Shown here piece by piece: positions 10,255-21,191 of a stretch of 64,000 nucleotides of DNA (positions within the stretch are counted from its first letter, which is position 1; each line of letters begins with the position of its first letter). The stretch is from the NCBI RefSeq assembly GCF_009937765.1, contig NZ_CP047089.1, positions 2,416,272-2,480,271 on the forward strand. The letters are read 5' to 3'. The DNA comes from Bacillus pumilus. Lineage in GTDB: Bacteria; Bacillota; Bacilli; Bacillales; Bacillaceae. Below the pieces are notes generated by a model. It did not search any database. It saw only the letters and a list, made by a program, of their open reading frames with translations, and was not told the DNA's origin. Made by a program: the position numbers and the translations under genes.

Positions 10255-11529
10255 TTAAATCCAGCCTCTGAAACGAGAAGCTTCAGCCATTTTACGTACG
10301 CCGACCATGTATGCAGCAAGACGCATATCGATACGGCGATTTTGCGCCATTTCATAAATATTATTAAATGATTTCACCATCATATCTTCTAAACGAGTTT
10401 CGACTTCCTCTTCAGTCCAGTAGAACCCTTGGTTATTCTGCACCCATTCAAAGTAAGAAACCGTTACACCACCCGCACTCGCAAGTACGTCTGGGACAAG
10501 CAGTACTCCACGATCTGAAAGAATTTTTGTTCCTTCAAGTGTCGTTGGGCCATTCGCTGCTTCCACGACAATTTTAGCTTTAATGTTTGCCGCGTTATCT
10601 TCAGTGATTTGGTTCTCAATGGCTGCAGGTACTAAGATATCACAATCGAGCTCAAGCAGTTCTTGGTTTGTGATGGTATCGTTAAATAATTTAGTCACGG
10701 TTCCAAAGCTGTCACGTCGGTCAAGCAAGTAGTCAATATCAAGACCATCCTCATCGTATAACCCGCCGTAAGCATCTGAAATTCCTACGATTTTCGCTCC
10801 AGCATCATACATGAATTTAGCCAAGTAGCTTCCTGCATTTCCGAATCCCTGTACGACAACACGTGCGCCGCTTATGTCAATTCCTTTTTTCTTCGCCGCT
10901 TCTTTGATGCAGATCGTCACACCTTTTGCTGTTGCAGTATCACGTCCGTGTGATCCTCCAAGAACAATTGGTTTTCCTGTAATAAATCCTGGCGAGTTAA
11001 ATTCATCCATTCTAGAATATTCGTCCATCATCCATGCCATAATTTGAGAGTTTGTAAACACATCTGGTGCTGGTACATCTTTCGTTGGACCAACGATTTG
11101 ACTGATTGCGCGAACATAGCCACGGCTTAGTTTTTCAAGCTCTCTAAATGACATTTCTCTTGGATCACAGATAATACCGCCTTTTCCTCCGCCATAAGGA
11201 AGATCCACAATACCACATTTTAAACTCATCCAAATTGAAAGCGCTTTTACTTCTTTTTCAGTAACGTTCGGGTGGAAACGAATACCGCCTTTTGTCGGTC
11301 CGACAGCATCATTGTGCTGCGCGCGGTAACCAGTAAAAATCTTCACTGATCCATCATCCATCCGTACTGGAATTTTCACAGTTAATAGACGAATTGGCTC
11401 CTTCAGCAATTCATACACTTCTTGCGGATAACCTAATTTGTCTAGCGCTTTATGTATGACGGTTTGAGTTGACTTTAAAACATCTAGCTTATCTTCTGCG
11501 TTATGAGCGGCGTTTTGATCGGCTGCCAT
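10255..11529 (-). CDS. gudB: NAD-specific glutamate dehydrogenase GudB
   Basis: GudB deaminates glutamate to 2-oxoglutarate and ammonia, the catabolic branch of nitrogen metabolism. The 424-residue frame has the catalytic segment PYGGGKGG with the reactive Lys at about 116, and the NAD loop GFGNAG. The segment EKEVKALSIW (about 91-100) has one copy of the three residues that are duplicated in laboratory B. subtilis 168, where the duplication makes GudB unstable. The gene here therefore looks active. It is flanked by terminators and is transcribed alone. The ATG at 11529 is preceded by a GGGG-type site (CTAGGGGG on the minus strand). Confidence 0.97.
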   Translation of the reverse strand: MAADQNAAHNAEDKLDVLKSTQTVIHKALDKLGYPQEVYELLKEPIRLLTVKIPVRMDDGSVKIFTGYRAQHNDAVGPTKGGIRFHPNVTEKEVKALSIWMSLKCGIVDLPYGGGKGGIICDPREMSFRELEKLSRGYVRAISQIVGPTKDVPAPDVFTNSQIMAWMMDEYSRMDEFNSPGFITGKPIVLGGSHGRDTATAKGVTICIKEAAKKKGIDISGARVVVQGFGNAGSYLAKFMYDAGAKIVGISDAYGGLYDEDGLDIDYLLDRRDSFGTVTKLFNDTITNQELLELDCDILVPAAIENQITEDNAANIKAKIVVEAANGPTTLEGTKILSDRGVLLVPDVLASAGGVTVSYFEWVQNNQGFYWTEEEVETRLEDMMVKSFNNIYEMAQNRRIDMRLAAYMVGVRKMAEASRFRGWI

Positions 11530-11669
11530 TAAAATAAACCCCCTAGAAATCTTTCATGATCTACTGCTCCCTTTCAAGCAATAGTATACACCTTCGTACT
11601 GGTAAAGCAAAGGTAAAAAACGTTTTTTATCAAAATAAAATATCAGCGTTTATAAATATAAAAAGGATA

Positions 11670-11703
11670 TAAAAAAATACTGTTGTTTCATCACAACAGT
11701 ATT
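11670..11703 (-). terminator. Terminator after mecB
   Basis: ATACTGTTGT at 11678-11687 pairs with ACAACAGTAT at 11693-11702; on the minus strand it ends in seven T. Confidence 0.85.
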
Positions 11704-11724
11704 AAATATAATAGAAAAAAGTGA

Positions 11725-12306
11725 TTAAAAATACATTTGAATCGTTTTCACTGCATCATCTTGCATGATCACTTTTCCGTATTCTTTTAACCGATGAATC
11801 GTTAATGTCGTAGGAGAACCGAACTCCGCTAAAATGGAAATGACGGTATCAGCTGATAGTTCTTCAAAATCATCAAGGCTGAGAAAATATTGTCCTTCAT
11901 AATGGTAAACTGTACCCCCTAAAAGTCCAATACGATTTAAACTATGGGACAGTTGAATCACATCTTCAAATGAGGCAAATTGATAGAGCACATGATGACT
12001 CTCGTCGAGTTTGACTTGCATCTCAATGTAATCTTCATCAAACTCATCATCATCAGCATCATCTTGCTGACTCTTTGTGACAATGACGACCATCCCCTGC
12101 GCCTGAAGTGAAAATACTTCAACAGCAATCGGTCCACTCGCTTCAAAACCGAGCTCCTGATTCGCTTCGTTCATCATGTCTTTAAACAGCTGATGGACTT
12201 TGAACGAATCTTTCCAAAGGTCTTCTTTCGTAAGACCCCGGTCTGTCAGGTCATCTAGTGTGAGAAAAATTTTGATTTTATTATAATTCAGACGCTCCAG
12301 TCGCAT
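11725..12306 (-). CDS. mecB: MecB (YpbH), MecA-like adaptor for ClpC
   Basis: MecB is the paralogue of MecA, the adaptor that delivers substrates to the ClpCP protease. The 193-residue product starts MRLERLNYNKIKIFLT, has an N-terminal substrate-binding part, an acidic Asp/Glu linker at about 88-100, and a C-terminal domain that binds ClpC. I chose the ATG at 12306, preceded by AGGAGGG; the open frame extends 37 codons upstream without a ribosome site or conservation. Gene order (gudB downstream, ypbG upstream) matches B. subtilis ypbH. Confidence 0.93.
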   Translation of the reverse strand: MRLERLNYNKIKIFLTLDDLTDRGLTKEDLWKDSFKVHQLFKDMMNEANQELGFEASGPIAVEVFSLQAQGMVVIVTKSQQDDADDDEFDEDYIEMQVKLDESHHVLYQFASFEDVIQLSHSLNRIGLLGGTVYHYEGQYFLSLDDFEELSADTVISILAEFGSPTTLTIHRLKEYGKVIMQDDAVKTIQMYF

Positions 12307-12471
12307 AACGTTCCCTCCTGCCTCTTCTAAACACACATCATACTGTAGTATATGAGATGATGAGTCATAGGTTCTTAATTTTGTATTCAGTTTACACTGT
12401 GTCAAGTCGGAAGACAAGCATGAAGCTATGCTTACGGTGACTTTTATGGAAAATATTGAAGGCGCATCCAG

Positions 12472-13263
12472 TTATCGCTTTTTGACAGGCATTAAATAGA
12501 TCAAATGGGTTTCTGGCTCAGCCCCGAGACGCATTGGAATCTTCGTTGTCCCATAACCATTACTAATGAGAAAAAATGCGCCTTTGACCTGACCTGTTCT
12601 TCCTTTTTCATACGGACCAAATTTCCCAATTCGGATCTGACCTCCATGCGTATGACCGCTCAAAACAAGGTTGACCCCCTCATCTTCACTCATTAAATGA
12701 TGTACATCTGGGTTGTGTGATAAGAGAATATTTACGTCACCTTTCACGAACTCAGGTCGTATCGCTTCATAATCCGCCTTTTCAAGCCGAATATCATCAA
12801 TACCTCCAATTTTGATTGGCTGGCCTTCGAAATCCCACACAGCCGTTTCATTTTGCAGAGTCGTCACATCGAAAGCATGAAGAATTCCTTTAAACTTTTG
12901 CTGGTGCAGCTCGTGATCATTATTTCCCCAAACAAAATAAACGGGCGCAATTCTTGATAAACGTTTTACATTTTCTTCTATTCTGGCGTAGGGTACACCT
13001 TTTTCTGCTAAGTCCCCGCCTATCATAATGACATCCGGTTTTTCTTGTGTGACCTCGGCTAATAATGAGTCATGAATGAGCCGGCGGTGTGTATCAGAAA
13101 TAAAGAAAATCACTGCTGGTCGATCTGATTGAAGTGCTTCTATTGTAAAGTAATGCTTTTTGATGTTGTTTTGTTTTGCCGTTTTCACCATTTTTGCCGT
13201 TACACACACACCTGTTGTAACAGCCGCAATGGCGGCGGTAAATCCGATGGCATATTTCATCAT
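12472..13263 (-). CDS. ypbG: YpbG, membrane-anchored metallophosphoesterase
   Basis: The product (263 residues) has an N-terminal membrane segment (about 3-22) and a calcineurin-like phosphoesterase domain with all metal-binding blocks: SDTHR, GGDLAEKG, GNNDHE, LLSHNPD and GHTHGGQ. It belongs with YkuE-type enzymes; the substrate is not predictable from sequence. The open frame reaches a TTG at 13323 but the ATG at 13263 has an AAGGGAG site, and only this start puts the hydrophobic anchor at the N-terminus. Position in the ypb cluster supports the name. Confidence 0.88.
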   Translation of the reverse strand: MMKYAIGFTAAIAAVTTGVCVTAKMVKTAKQNNIKKHYFTIEALQSDRPAVIFFISDTHRRLIHDSLLAEVTQEKPDVIMIGGDLAEKGVPYARIEENVKRLSRIAPVYFVWGNNDHELHQQKFKGILHAFDVTTLQNETAVWDFEGQPIKIGGIDDIRLEKADYEAIRPEFVKGDVNILLSHNPDVHHLMSEDEGVNLVLSGHTHGGQIRIGKFGPYEKGRTGQVKGAFFLISNGYGTTKIPMRLGAEPETHLIYLMPVKKR

Positions 13264-13307
13264 AAATGGCTCCCTTGCATATGTGTCGTTCATAAGACGC
13301 TTGAATG

Positions 13308-13340
13308 AAAAAAGACGTTTCAACTATTAAAACGTCTTTT
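13308..13340 (-). terminator. Terminator after ypbF
   Basis: AAAAAGACGTTT and AAAACGTCTTTTT form a hairpin with an 8-base loop; both flanks are A/T runs. The ypbF stop is 8 bases away. Confidence 0.8.
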
Positions 13341-13347
13341 TACGCAT

Positions 13348-13800
13348 TTATTTACTTTCATAATAGAGATTAATGTCATATTGCTGGTGCATATAGTGAA
13401 AAACCGCTTCACGCTCTTTCCACTGATCTGATTGCGGCCATAAGTCTGTGCTTTTTTGTATAATCTCACATCTGAGGCGATGATATTCATCCTCAGCCTT
13501 TTCTTCTTTTTTCTTATAATAATAAGAAGCATAAAAAGCAAACACCTCAGCCATGATCCAAAATAGAAAGACCTCATGACCGAGCAGTGTTGCAATCATT
13601 GCTTCTGGCTGAAGAGAGCCTCCTTTATTTGCCGTTATCACAAAATAAAACAAAAGAATTGCCAGTGACAAAAGGGCTGTCCATTGCCACCTTTTGCACT
13701 GTTTGGCAAAGCCCTCATATTTAAGCTTTCTTTTGATCAACGTTTCCATCATTTTCTGTGTCGGCTGATCCATATAGCGGCTGATTGCGTGCAAAGTCAT
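13348..13800 (-). CDS. ypbF: YpbF, small membrane protein
   Basis: About 150 residues with two membrane segments near residues 40-58 and 70-95 and charged, partly coiled ends. Position between ypbG and ypbE and similar length identify it as YpbF; function is unknown. I chose the ATG at 13800, which follows a GGGACAGGGTG purine-rich site; a GTG at 13809 is also possible. Confidence 0.8.
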   Translation of the reverse strand: MTLHAISRYMDQPTQKMMETLIKRKLKYEGFAKQCKRWQWTALLSLAILLFYFVITANKGGSLQPEAMIATLLGHEVFLFWIMAEVFAFYASYYYKKKEEKAEDEYHRLRCEIIQKSTDLWPQSDQWKEREAVFHYMHQQYDINLYYESK

Positions 13801-13864
13801 CACATACACCCTGTCCCTTTTTTCTACATATGTATGTGCATTTTCCTTCGTTCATGTCAGGTAA

Positions 13865-14626
13865 TTAGTTTTCCAATGGTATGTTGAGAACTTGACCACT
13901 GTATACACTGTTCCCATTTAAGTGATTGTACGCTTTTATTTTCTCTTCACCCGATCGGCTTTTGTAATATTTCATCGAAATTCGATACAGGTTTTCCTCT
14001 GGACCAACTGTGTGCTGCACGACACGAACTGGCTTTTCTTCCTGCTTCTTTTTCTCCTCGGCTTCTTTTCGTTTTTTCTCTTCTTGCTGTTTTTGGAGAG
14101 CTAGCTGCTGCTGTTCCCGCTTTTTCGCAGCTGCGGCTTTTTCACGCTCTTGTTTCTCTTTAGCAGCTTTTTCTTTTTTCTTCTGCTCTGCTTTTTCTTT
14201 TGACTGCTGCTTTTCTTTTTCTTCATCTTTCTTTTTCTTCTCTTCGTCAGACGCATCCGCTTTATCAGCGTTTGCGTCTTTTTTTGTATCGGCTAGTGCT
14301 GACGGAACTGGGTCCGTGTCGGCACTTGATGTAGAATCGATATTATATACATCTTGATTATTATGGTTTATTTCCTGTGATGTGTAGTAGATCAATAGAA
14401 AGAAAACAGTGATGACGATAATAGGAAAGATAATAGCCAATGTCGTAAACAAAGGATTGCGCACTTTTTTCGTACGCTGTTTCTTATATTCATGAAAGTC
14501 TTCTCGTGTAGGAAAGTGAGAGTCATCAGAAGGTTGTACTTTTTCTTCAAGAATTTCCTCTACATTGTCGTCATGGTTGTTGGTGAGTTGCTCCTTCTTT
14601 CTCTGCATTCTCGACATTTCTTCCAT
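13865..14626 (-). CDS. ypbE: YpbE, membrane-anchored LysM protein
   Basis: A bitopic protein of 253 residues: a charged N-terminal cytoplasmic part, one membrane segment near 58-82, a long Lys/Glu/Gln-rich, probably coiled linker (about 110-205), and a C-terminal LysM domain of about 45 residues containing ENLYRISMKYYKSR and YNHLNGN. LysM suggests peptidoglycan binding outside the membrane. The LysM part is nearly identical to B. subtilis YpbE while the linker diverges. I prefer the ATG at 14626, six bases after GGAGGG, over the one at 14632. The start lies inside the end of ypbD. Confidence 0.88.
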   Translation of the reverse strand: MEEMSRMQRKKEQLTNNHDDNVEEILEEKVQPSDDSHFPTREDFHEYKKQRTKKVRNPLFTTLAIIFPIIVITVFFLLIYYTSQEINHNNQDVYNIDSTSSADTDPVPSALADTKKDANADKADASDEEKKKKDEEKEKQQSKEKAEQKKKEKAAKEKQEREKAAAAKKREQQQLALQKQQEEKKRKEAEEKKKQEEKPVRVVQHTVGPEENLYRISMKYYKSRSGEEKIKAYNHLNGNSVYSGQVLNIPLEN

Positions 14627-15208
14627 GTTCATCCCTCCCCTTATATTTCAAACGAATTTGACAAGCAAAGACTAAGTCAATGACAAAATGTGTCATAACA
14701 GGAACAAATAGATTTCCCGTCCACTCGTATAAAAGTCCTAAAAAAATACTAATGGAAACCACGAGGATAAACAAGAGTATTTTTGATAAATAGCGAAAGT
14801 GAAGAAGCGCAAACACGATGCTGGCAATCTCTAGCCCAAATTGTTGTTGAACAATTCCGCGAAATAGTATTTCCTCTGAAAAGGCAATGAGAAGTGTTAA
14901 CCAAACAATATGCGGGATGCTTCGGTTTTTGAACATCTTTTCATTTAAACCGCCATCATCATACATATGAGCGGGAAACACCTTCATGACAATCGCATCC
15001 ACAATAATGACGAGCAAAGCACCGCCAATTCCATGAGTCAGAATGCGCATATCATGAATCTGCCAAAGGGATGTAAAATCTGTCCATTGATTGAACATAA
15101 ATATGCCTAGTAAAAAAGAAACGATAAGCATAAGCAACTGCGTGAAATACAGCTGTTCTACGACTTGTCGATCGGTTAATTTTTCAATGATTCGGCGATG
15201 TTGTTCTA

Positions 15209-15212
<4 letters not shown>
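14571..15212 (-). CDS. ypbD: YpbD, CPBP-family intramembrane protease
   Basis: A 213-residue membrane protein with about six membrane segments and the CPBP (CAAX protease and bacteriocin-processing) motifs EEILFRG, FALLHFRY and the terminal THFVIDL. Such proteins are metal-independent intramembrane proteases or look-alikes; the substrate is unknown. Its start overlaps the recS stop as ATGA, and its end overlaps ypbE by about 56 bases. The order ypbE-ypbD-recS-ypbB is that of B. subtilis, consistent with a single transcript from ypbB. Confidence 0.88.
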
Positions 15213-16709
<1,497 letters not shown>

Positions 16710-16717
<8 letters not shown>

Positions 16718-17762
16718 TTGCTTTCACCATCCTTGTCAGTGCCAATCTTATTTGAAAATAAGTAAATGGATGCTCGAGTTTTTCTTTAATCAGCTTCATT
16801 TTATTTGTTTGCAGCTCTTTAGCTACAGCAAGAATTGCCTGCTGCTCTTCTATACTCACATATGGCTCTATTGAAAAGCTTGGCTCATGTATCGACAGCT
16901 CTACAATATGATCTTCAATCGTTGCCTTTTTTAATGAACGAATGTGAGCAATTTGTTCAATATCAAATCCTTTTTGGACAAGCTCCAGTGTTTTTTGAGT
17001 AGAAGTTGTTAACACGCGTTTAAATTCAAGGTCACCTATGAGTTGCTGCAAAATCGGTGCCTCACCTTTTTGGGCAGATTGAATAAAATAATGGAGTACA
17101 TTCCAAAAAAGCAGGTACACATACCACACATCTTCTTTCATCCACTCCGCCATTTGCTGATACGTACGCCCGATTCGTTCATTTGAGGTCAATGAGTAAA
17201 CAAAAATCACTGCCTCTTGCTCACTTAGGTTCATCAGAAGTTTTTCTAGTTCATGATGCAGATCTTTTGAAAGCTTGCTCTTCTGCTGATGCTGTTTCAA
17301 AAAAGATTTCGTCCAGCTTTGAACTGAGACATCTCTTTGTATCGGAACATATTGATGTGATCCAGCCATATGGTGAGAAAGCACTTGTACAAGTAAAGAA
17401 AGCCTCATCCATAGCATCTTTGCTTTATCATGATATTTGGCACCATGAAAATAAGTAGGCATCGGTTTTTCAGAAAAATGCTGGTGTAGCATTCGCTGCC
17501 CTGCTTCAGTGATGCTGAGTGTCTCATCGTTTTTTCTAATGTAGTGCTTTTCTTCAAGTTTTAAAGCAGAGCGATTCAGCTGGTCTCTCGTAAACCCCGG
17601 GTAACAGCCGAAGTACCTGGAAAGCTCAAACAAGCTGGCATCCTGTATGGTTTGTGATGATTTTTTTCCTTTAAAAAGATGGTAGACAGCACTAATGGAG
17701 CGTTCACCGTTCAATTTATATACGCTGTCCATTAACATGACATCCAAATAATGAAGAGTCAT
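16710..17762 (-). CDS. ypbB: YpbB, helix-turn-helix protein paired with RecS
   Basis: A 350-residue soluble protein always found next to recS in bacilli. The last third (about 245-345, AHIRSLKKATIEDHI) resembles the helix-turn-helix/RQC-like domain seen at the C-terminus of longer RecQ helicases, so it may supply in trans what RecS lacks. The N-terminal part starts MTLHYLDVMLMDSVYKLNGERS. It is the first gene of the minus-strand operon ypbB-recS-ypbD-ypbE and diverges from fer. The specific role is inference from linkage. Confidence 0.88.
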
Positions 17763-17987
17763 TCATCAAAGCACCTGTCTTCCTGACAAAATTCGAATAT
17801 TTTCTCCCTTTATTTTAACAGATTTCATACAATAAGAAATGTTTAAACTCAATTTATGGGGGAAAGTTATGAACAAACCCTTATGTGATAAGCATTCTCA
17901 TTCACTTTACAGTTGAAATGTGAATTTAAAATCATTACAATAAGGTTTGAGGAAATTGTTTTTTATCGGTGAAACTAAAAAGGTTAA

Positions 17988-18278
<291 letters not shown>

Positions 18279-18279
18279 T

Positions 18280-18313
18280 ATAAAAGCCCCTTATGCAGGG
18301 GCTTTTTTTATAT
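18280..18313. terminator. Terminator between convergent fer and ribU
   Basis: AAAAGCCCC-TTATGC-AGGGGCTTTTTTT: a GC-rich stem followed by seven T on the plus strand, with A residues on the other side so that it may also serve ribU. Confidence 0.88.
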
Positions 18314-18894
18314 TAACTATTTTGAAGTCGGCGTTTATTTTCAAACCATGGACGCATTTTCACAAAAATGAAGCTAAATACGATGGTAATGATGATTCCT
18401 TTAATAAAGTTAAAAGGTAAAATCCCCGCTGTAATGGTCGTCTTGAGCGCATGATCTGATAGTTCTGGTGCGTTTAAAAACCATGTGTAAGCTGGCAGGA
18501 ATAAGAAGTAATTTAAAATGCTCATCATCACAGTCATAAGTAATGTACCCATGATCATTGACCAAGCCATTCCTTTTGCTGATTTAATTTTTTTGAACAT
18601 GAAGGCGACTGGTAAGATGAATAGTGTGCCTGCAATGAAGTTCGCGACTTGCCCAACTGGAACGCCGGACATACTGCCTTGAATGAGATAATGCAGAACA
18701 TTTTTTAATGCCTCAACGGCGATTCCTGCACCTGGTCCATAAATTAAAATCGCAATAATCGCTGGGATATCGCTGAAATCAATTTTCAAATACGCTGGAA
18801 GCCCTGGGAAAGGAAAATCCAATAAAATTAACACAAATGAAATACTGCTAAGCATACTGGTGACAACTAAACGTTTTACTTTACTTTGATTCAA
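18313..18894 (-). CDS. ribU: RibU, riboflavin-binding S component of an ECF transporter
   Basis: RibU (FmnP, YpaA) binds riboflavin and works with the shared EcfA-EcfA'-EcfT energising module. The 193-residue product has six membrane segments and the family's conserved segment DFPFPGLPAYLKIDFSD followed by LKNVLHYLIQGS and GVPVGQ. I chose the TTG at 18894, which directly follows AAGGAGAGAGAATA; the frame is open 20 codons further but reads into the leader. The leader carries an FMN riboswitch and terminator, so transport is shut down when FMN is high. Confidence 0.95.
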   Translation of the reverse strand: MNQSKVKRLVVTSMLSSISFVLILLDFPFPGLPAYLKIDFSDIPAIIAILIYGPGAGIAVEALKNVLHYLIQGSMSGVPVGQVANFIAGTLFILPVAFMFKKIKSAKGMAWSMIMGTLLMTVMMSILNYFLFLPAYTWFLNAPELSDHALKTTITAGILPFNFIKGIIITIVFSFIFVKMRPWFENKRRLQNS

Positions 18895-18950
18895 TATTCT
18901 CTCTCCTTTTCGATCAAATCTAACGAAAAGAGGATTGTTCAATTTCAGCC

Positions 18951-18984
18951 ACAAAAAAACCGCTCATGAAAACAGGAGCGGGGA
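18951..18984 (-). terminator. FMN riboswitch expression-platform terminator
   Basis: CCGCTCCTGTTTTCATGAGCGG followed by seven T on the minus strand, between the FMN aptamer and the ribU start. It is placed to terminate ribU transcription when the aptamer is occupied. Confidence 0.85.
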
Positions 18985-19036
18985 ATTTAGGCTAGACAAA
19001 TAAACGTGTGAAAAACTCAGTTTTCAACGTTTACGA

Positions 19037-19172
19037 ACCTCCATCTTCTCCCATCCAGACTATACTGTCGGCTTCGGAATCACACCGAATCCTGCCAAAA
19101 AAGGCTCGCGGGCTTAGAGACTATGCTCATCACCGCCGGTAGGGAATTGCACCCTGCCCCGAAGATTGATCA
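19037..19172 (-). ncRNA. FMN riboswitch (RFN element) upstream of ribU
   Basis: The minus strand contains the conserved RFN blocks in order: CTTCGGGGCAGGGTG, AATTCCCTACCGGCGGTGAT, AGCCCGCGAGC, GATTCGGTGTGATTCCG and AGTCTGGATGGGAGAAG. These are the core of the six-stem FMN aptamer. The element lies about 140 bases before the ribU start and is followed by an intrinsic terminator, the usual transcription-attenuation layout for ypaA/ribU in bacilli. Confidence 0.97.
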
Positions 19173-19386
19173 TTATTCAATTCGACATCATTATATATGA
19201 TATATGAGCATTTGTACAGATAAAAATCCTGAGCAATTTCATCAGTTTTAAAAAATCGTAAAAAACTTAAAAATTATAATGACAAATGCGAAAAAATTGG
19301 TTATCTTTTGTTTAAAGGTGTCCATTCTTTATAAAGACACTAAGAAATGTTCGTGTTTTCTTTTTCGCTTTACTGCTTTAATTTGA

Positions 19387-19416
19387 TTGACACAGTGAAA
19401 AGGAATATGGTAAATT
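19387..19416 (+). promoter_or_regulatory. Probable SigA promoter of serA
   Basis: TTGACA at 19387-19392 and TAAATT at 19411-19416 with an 18-base spacer, about 40 bases before the serA start. The -35 is perfect, the -10 has mismatches. Confidence 0.55.
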
Positions 19417-19457
19417 ATCAGATATTTATGACGTTTATTTTAGGAGGAAATCTTACG

Positions 19458-21032
19458 ATGTTTCGAGTTTTAGTCTCAGATAAGATGAGCAATGACGGTC
19501 TTTTACCACTTTTAGAATCAGATTTTGTTGAAATTGTCCAAAAAAATGTAACAGAAGCAGAAGATGAATTACACACATTTGATGCCTTACTTGTCAGAAG
19601 TGCGACGAAAGTGACCAAAGAGCTTTATGAAAAGATGACTTCATTAAAAATTGTCGGCCGTGCTGGTGTGGGAGTAGACAATATTGATATCGATGAAGCC
19701 ACCAAGCATGGTGTCATTGTGATCAATGCACCAAACGGTAATACGATCTCTACAGCTGAGCATACATTTGCGATGATCTCTTCGCTTATGCGTCATATTC
19801 CACAAGCCAACATTTCTGTAAAATCAAAAGAATGGAACAGAGGTGCATATGTTGGTGCCGAGCTTTATGGAAAATCTCTTGGGATTGTTGGACTTGGTAG
19901 AATCGGAAGCGAAATCGCCCAACGCGCAAGAGCATTTGGCATGACAGTCAACGTATTTGATCCTTTTCTGACAAAGGAACGTGCAGAAAAAATCGGCGTC
20001 AATGCCAAATCACTTGATGAAGTACTCGAAGTATCAGATATTATCACTGTACATACCCCATTAACAAAAGAAACAAGAGGACTTCTTAATAAAGAAACAA
20101 TTGCAAAAACGAAAAAAGGCGTTCGCCTAGTGAACTGTGCACGCGGTGGTATCATTGATGAGCGTGACCTTCTTGAAGCGCTTGAAAGCGGTCATGTTGC
20201 AGGAGCTGCACTCGATGTATTTGAAGTAGAACCTCCTACTGATAATCCGCTTGTAGACCATCCGCTTGTCATTGCAACTCCGCACCTTGGCGCATCGACG
20301 AAGGAAGCACAATTAAATGTAGCGGCACAAGTATCTGAAGAAGTACTTCAATTTGCAAAAGGACTCCCTGTGATGTCATCTATTAACCTACCAGCGATGA
20401 CAAAAGACGAGTTCAAAAAAATTCAACCTTATCATCAGTTTGCAGGAAAACTCGGACGTCTTGTCTCTCAATCAATGAGAGAACCAGTAAAAGAAGTAGG
20501 CATCTCTTACGAAGGCTCTATTTCAAAACTCGAAACATCCTTTATTACAAAAAGTCTTCTGTCAGGCTTTTTAAAAGAGCGTGTTGATTCGACTGTAAAT
20601 GAAGTCAATGCTGGAATGGTGGCAAAAGAACGCGGCATTAGCTTTAGTGAAAAGATTTCTTCCAGCGAATCTGGTTACGAAAACAGCATTTCTATTGAAG
20701 TCAAAGGCGATCTTTCAACCTTTACTCTTAAAGCAACCTACATCCCGCATTTAGGAGAACGCGTTGTTTCCATTAATGGATTTAATATTGATTTTTATCC
20801 AGATGGACACCTTGTCTACATCCAGCATACTGATGCACCTGGTGTAATTGGAAAGGTTGGACAAATTTTAGGCGACCATGATGTCAACATTGCGACAATG
20901 CAAGTAGGACGTAAAGAAAAAGGCGGCGAAGCCATCATGATGCTTTCTTTCGACAAGCATCTTGAGGACGAAATTGTCAAAGAATTAACCGAAGTACACG
21001 ATATACTTTCTGTCCGTCTGATCGACCTATGA
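19458..21032 (+). CDS. serA: D-3-phosphoglycerate dehydrogenase
   Basis: SerA oxidises 3-phosphoglycerate with NAD+, the first step of serine synthesis. The 524-residue product is the long form: substrate and NAD domains at about 1-315 with the loop GLGRIGS, the catalytic segment ATPHLGASTKEAQ, then an allosteric-substrate-binding domain and a C-terminal ACT domain (about 452-524) for serine feedback. The ATG at 19458 has AGGAGG upstream; the frame remains open 37 codons further through the promoter region. A double hairpin ends the transcript. Confidence 0.96.
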   Translation: MFRVLVSDKMSNDGLLPLLESDFVEIVQKNVTEAEDELHTFDALLVRSATKVTKELYEKMTSLKIVGRAGVGVDNIDIDEATKHGVIVINAPNGNTISTAEHTFAMISSLMRHIPQANISVKSKEWNRGAYVGAELYGKSLGIVGLGRIGSEIAQRARAFGMTVNVFDPFLTKERAEKIGVNAKSLDEVLEVSDIITVHTPLTKETRGLLNKETIAKTKKGVRLVNCARGGIIDERDLLEALESGHVAGAALDVFEVEPPTDNPLVDHPLVIATPHLGASTKEAQLNVAAQVSEEVLQFAKGLPVMSSINLPAMTKDEFKKIQPYHQFAGKLGRLVSQSMREPVKEVGISYEGSISKLETSFITKSLLSGFLKERVDSTVNEVNAGMVAKERGISFSEKISSSESGYENSISIEVKGDLSTFTLKATYIPHLGERVVSINGFNIDFYPDGHLVYIQHTDAPGVIGKVGQILGDHDVNIATMQVGRKEKGGEAIMMLSFDKHLEDEIVKELTEVHDILSVRLIDL

Positions 21033-21045
21033 AAATCAATATAAA

Positions 21046-21097
21046 CCTCATGCAAATGCATGAGGTCAGCTTGTAGACAAAGTCTACAAGCTTTTTT
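21046..21097 (+). terminator. serA terminator (two consecutive hairpins)
   Basis: CCTCATGC/GCATGAGG at 21046-21065 is followed by AGCTTGTAGAC/GTCTACAAGCT at 21068-21092 with a T run. The second is a strong intrinsic terminator. Confidence 0.88.
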
Positions 21098-21137
21098 GTA
21101 TAATAAGGGTAATAACAATAATCTGTGGGGGATAAAC

Positions 21138-21191
21138 ATGTTATCGAAACGTGAAGAAGAAAGAAGAAATCAATTAGAAGTAGTGGCTTTA
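21138..21191 (+). pseudogene. 5' fragment of a probable transposase gene
   Basis: After a good ribosome site (GTGGGGG) an ATG opens a frame reading MLSKREEERRNQLEVVAL for 18 codons, then runs into 23S rRNA sequence and stops at 21209. The peptide resembles the N-terminus of IS1182-type transposases, which as I recall often begin LSK...(R)RNQ(I/L)E and continue into a DxLVPxDHLVRK motif that is absent here because the gene is cut. No terminal inverted repeat or rest of the element is present. The call rests on a short match from memory; that this is a truncated gene start is more certain than its family. Confidence 0.5.

Noticed and set aside
14010-14357. 115-codon plus-strand frame rich in Ser, Phe and Cys
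   Set aside because: Antisense shadow of the Lys/Glu/Gln-rich linker of YpbE.
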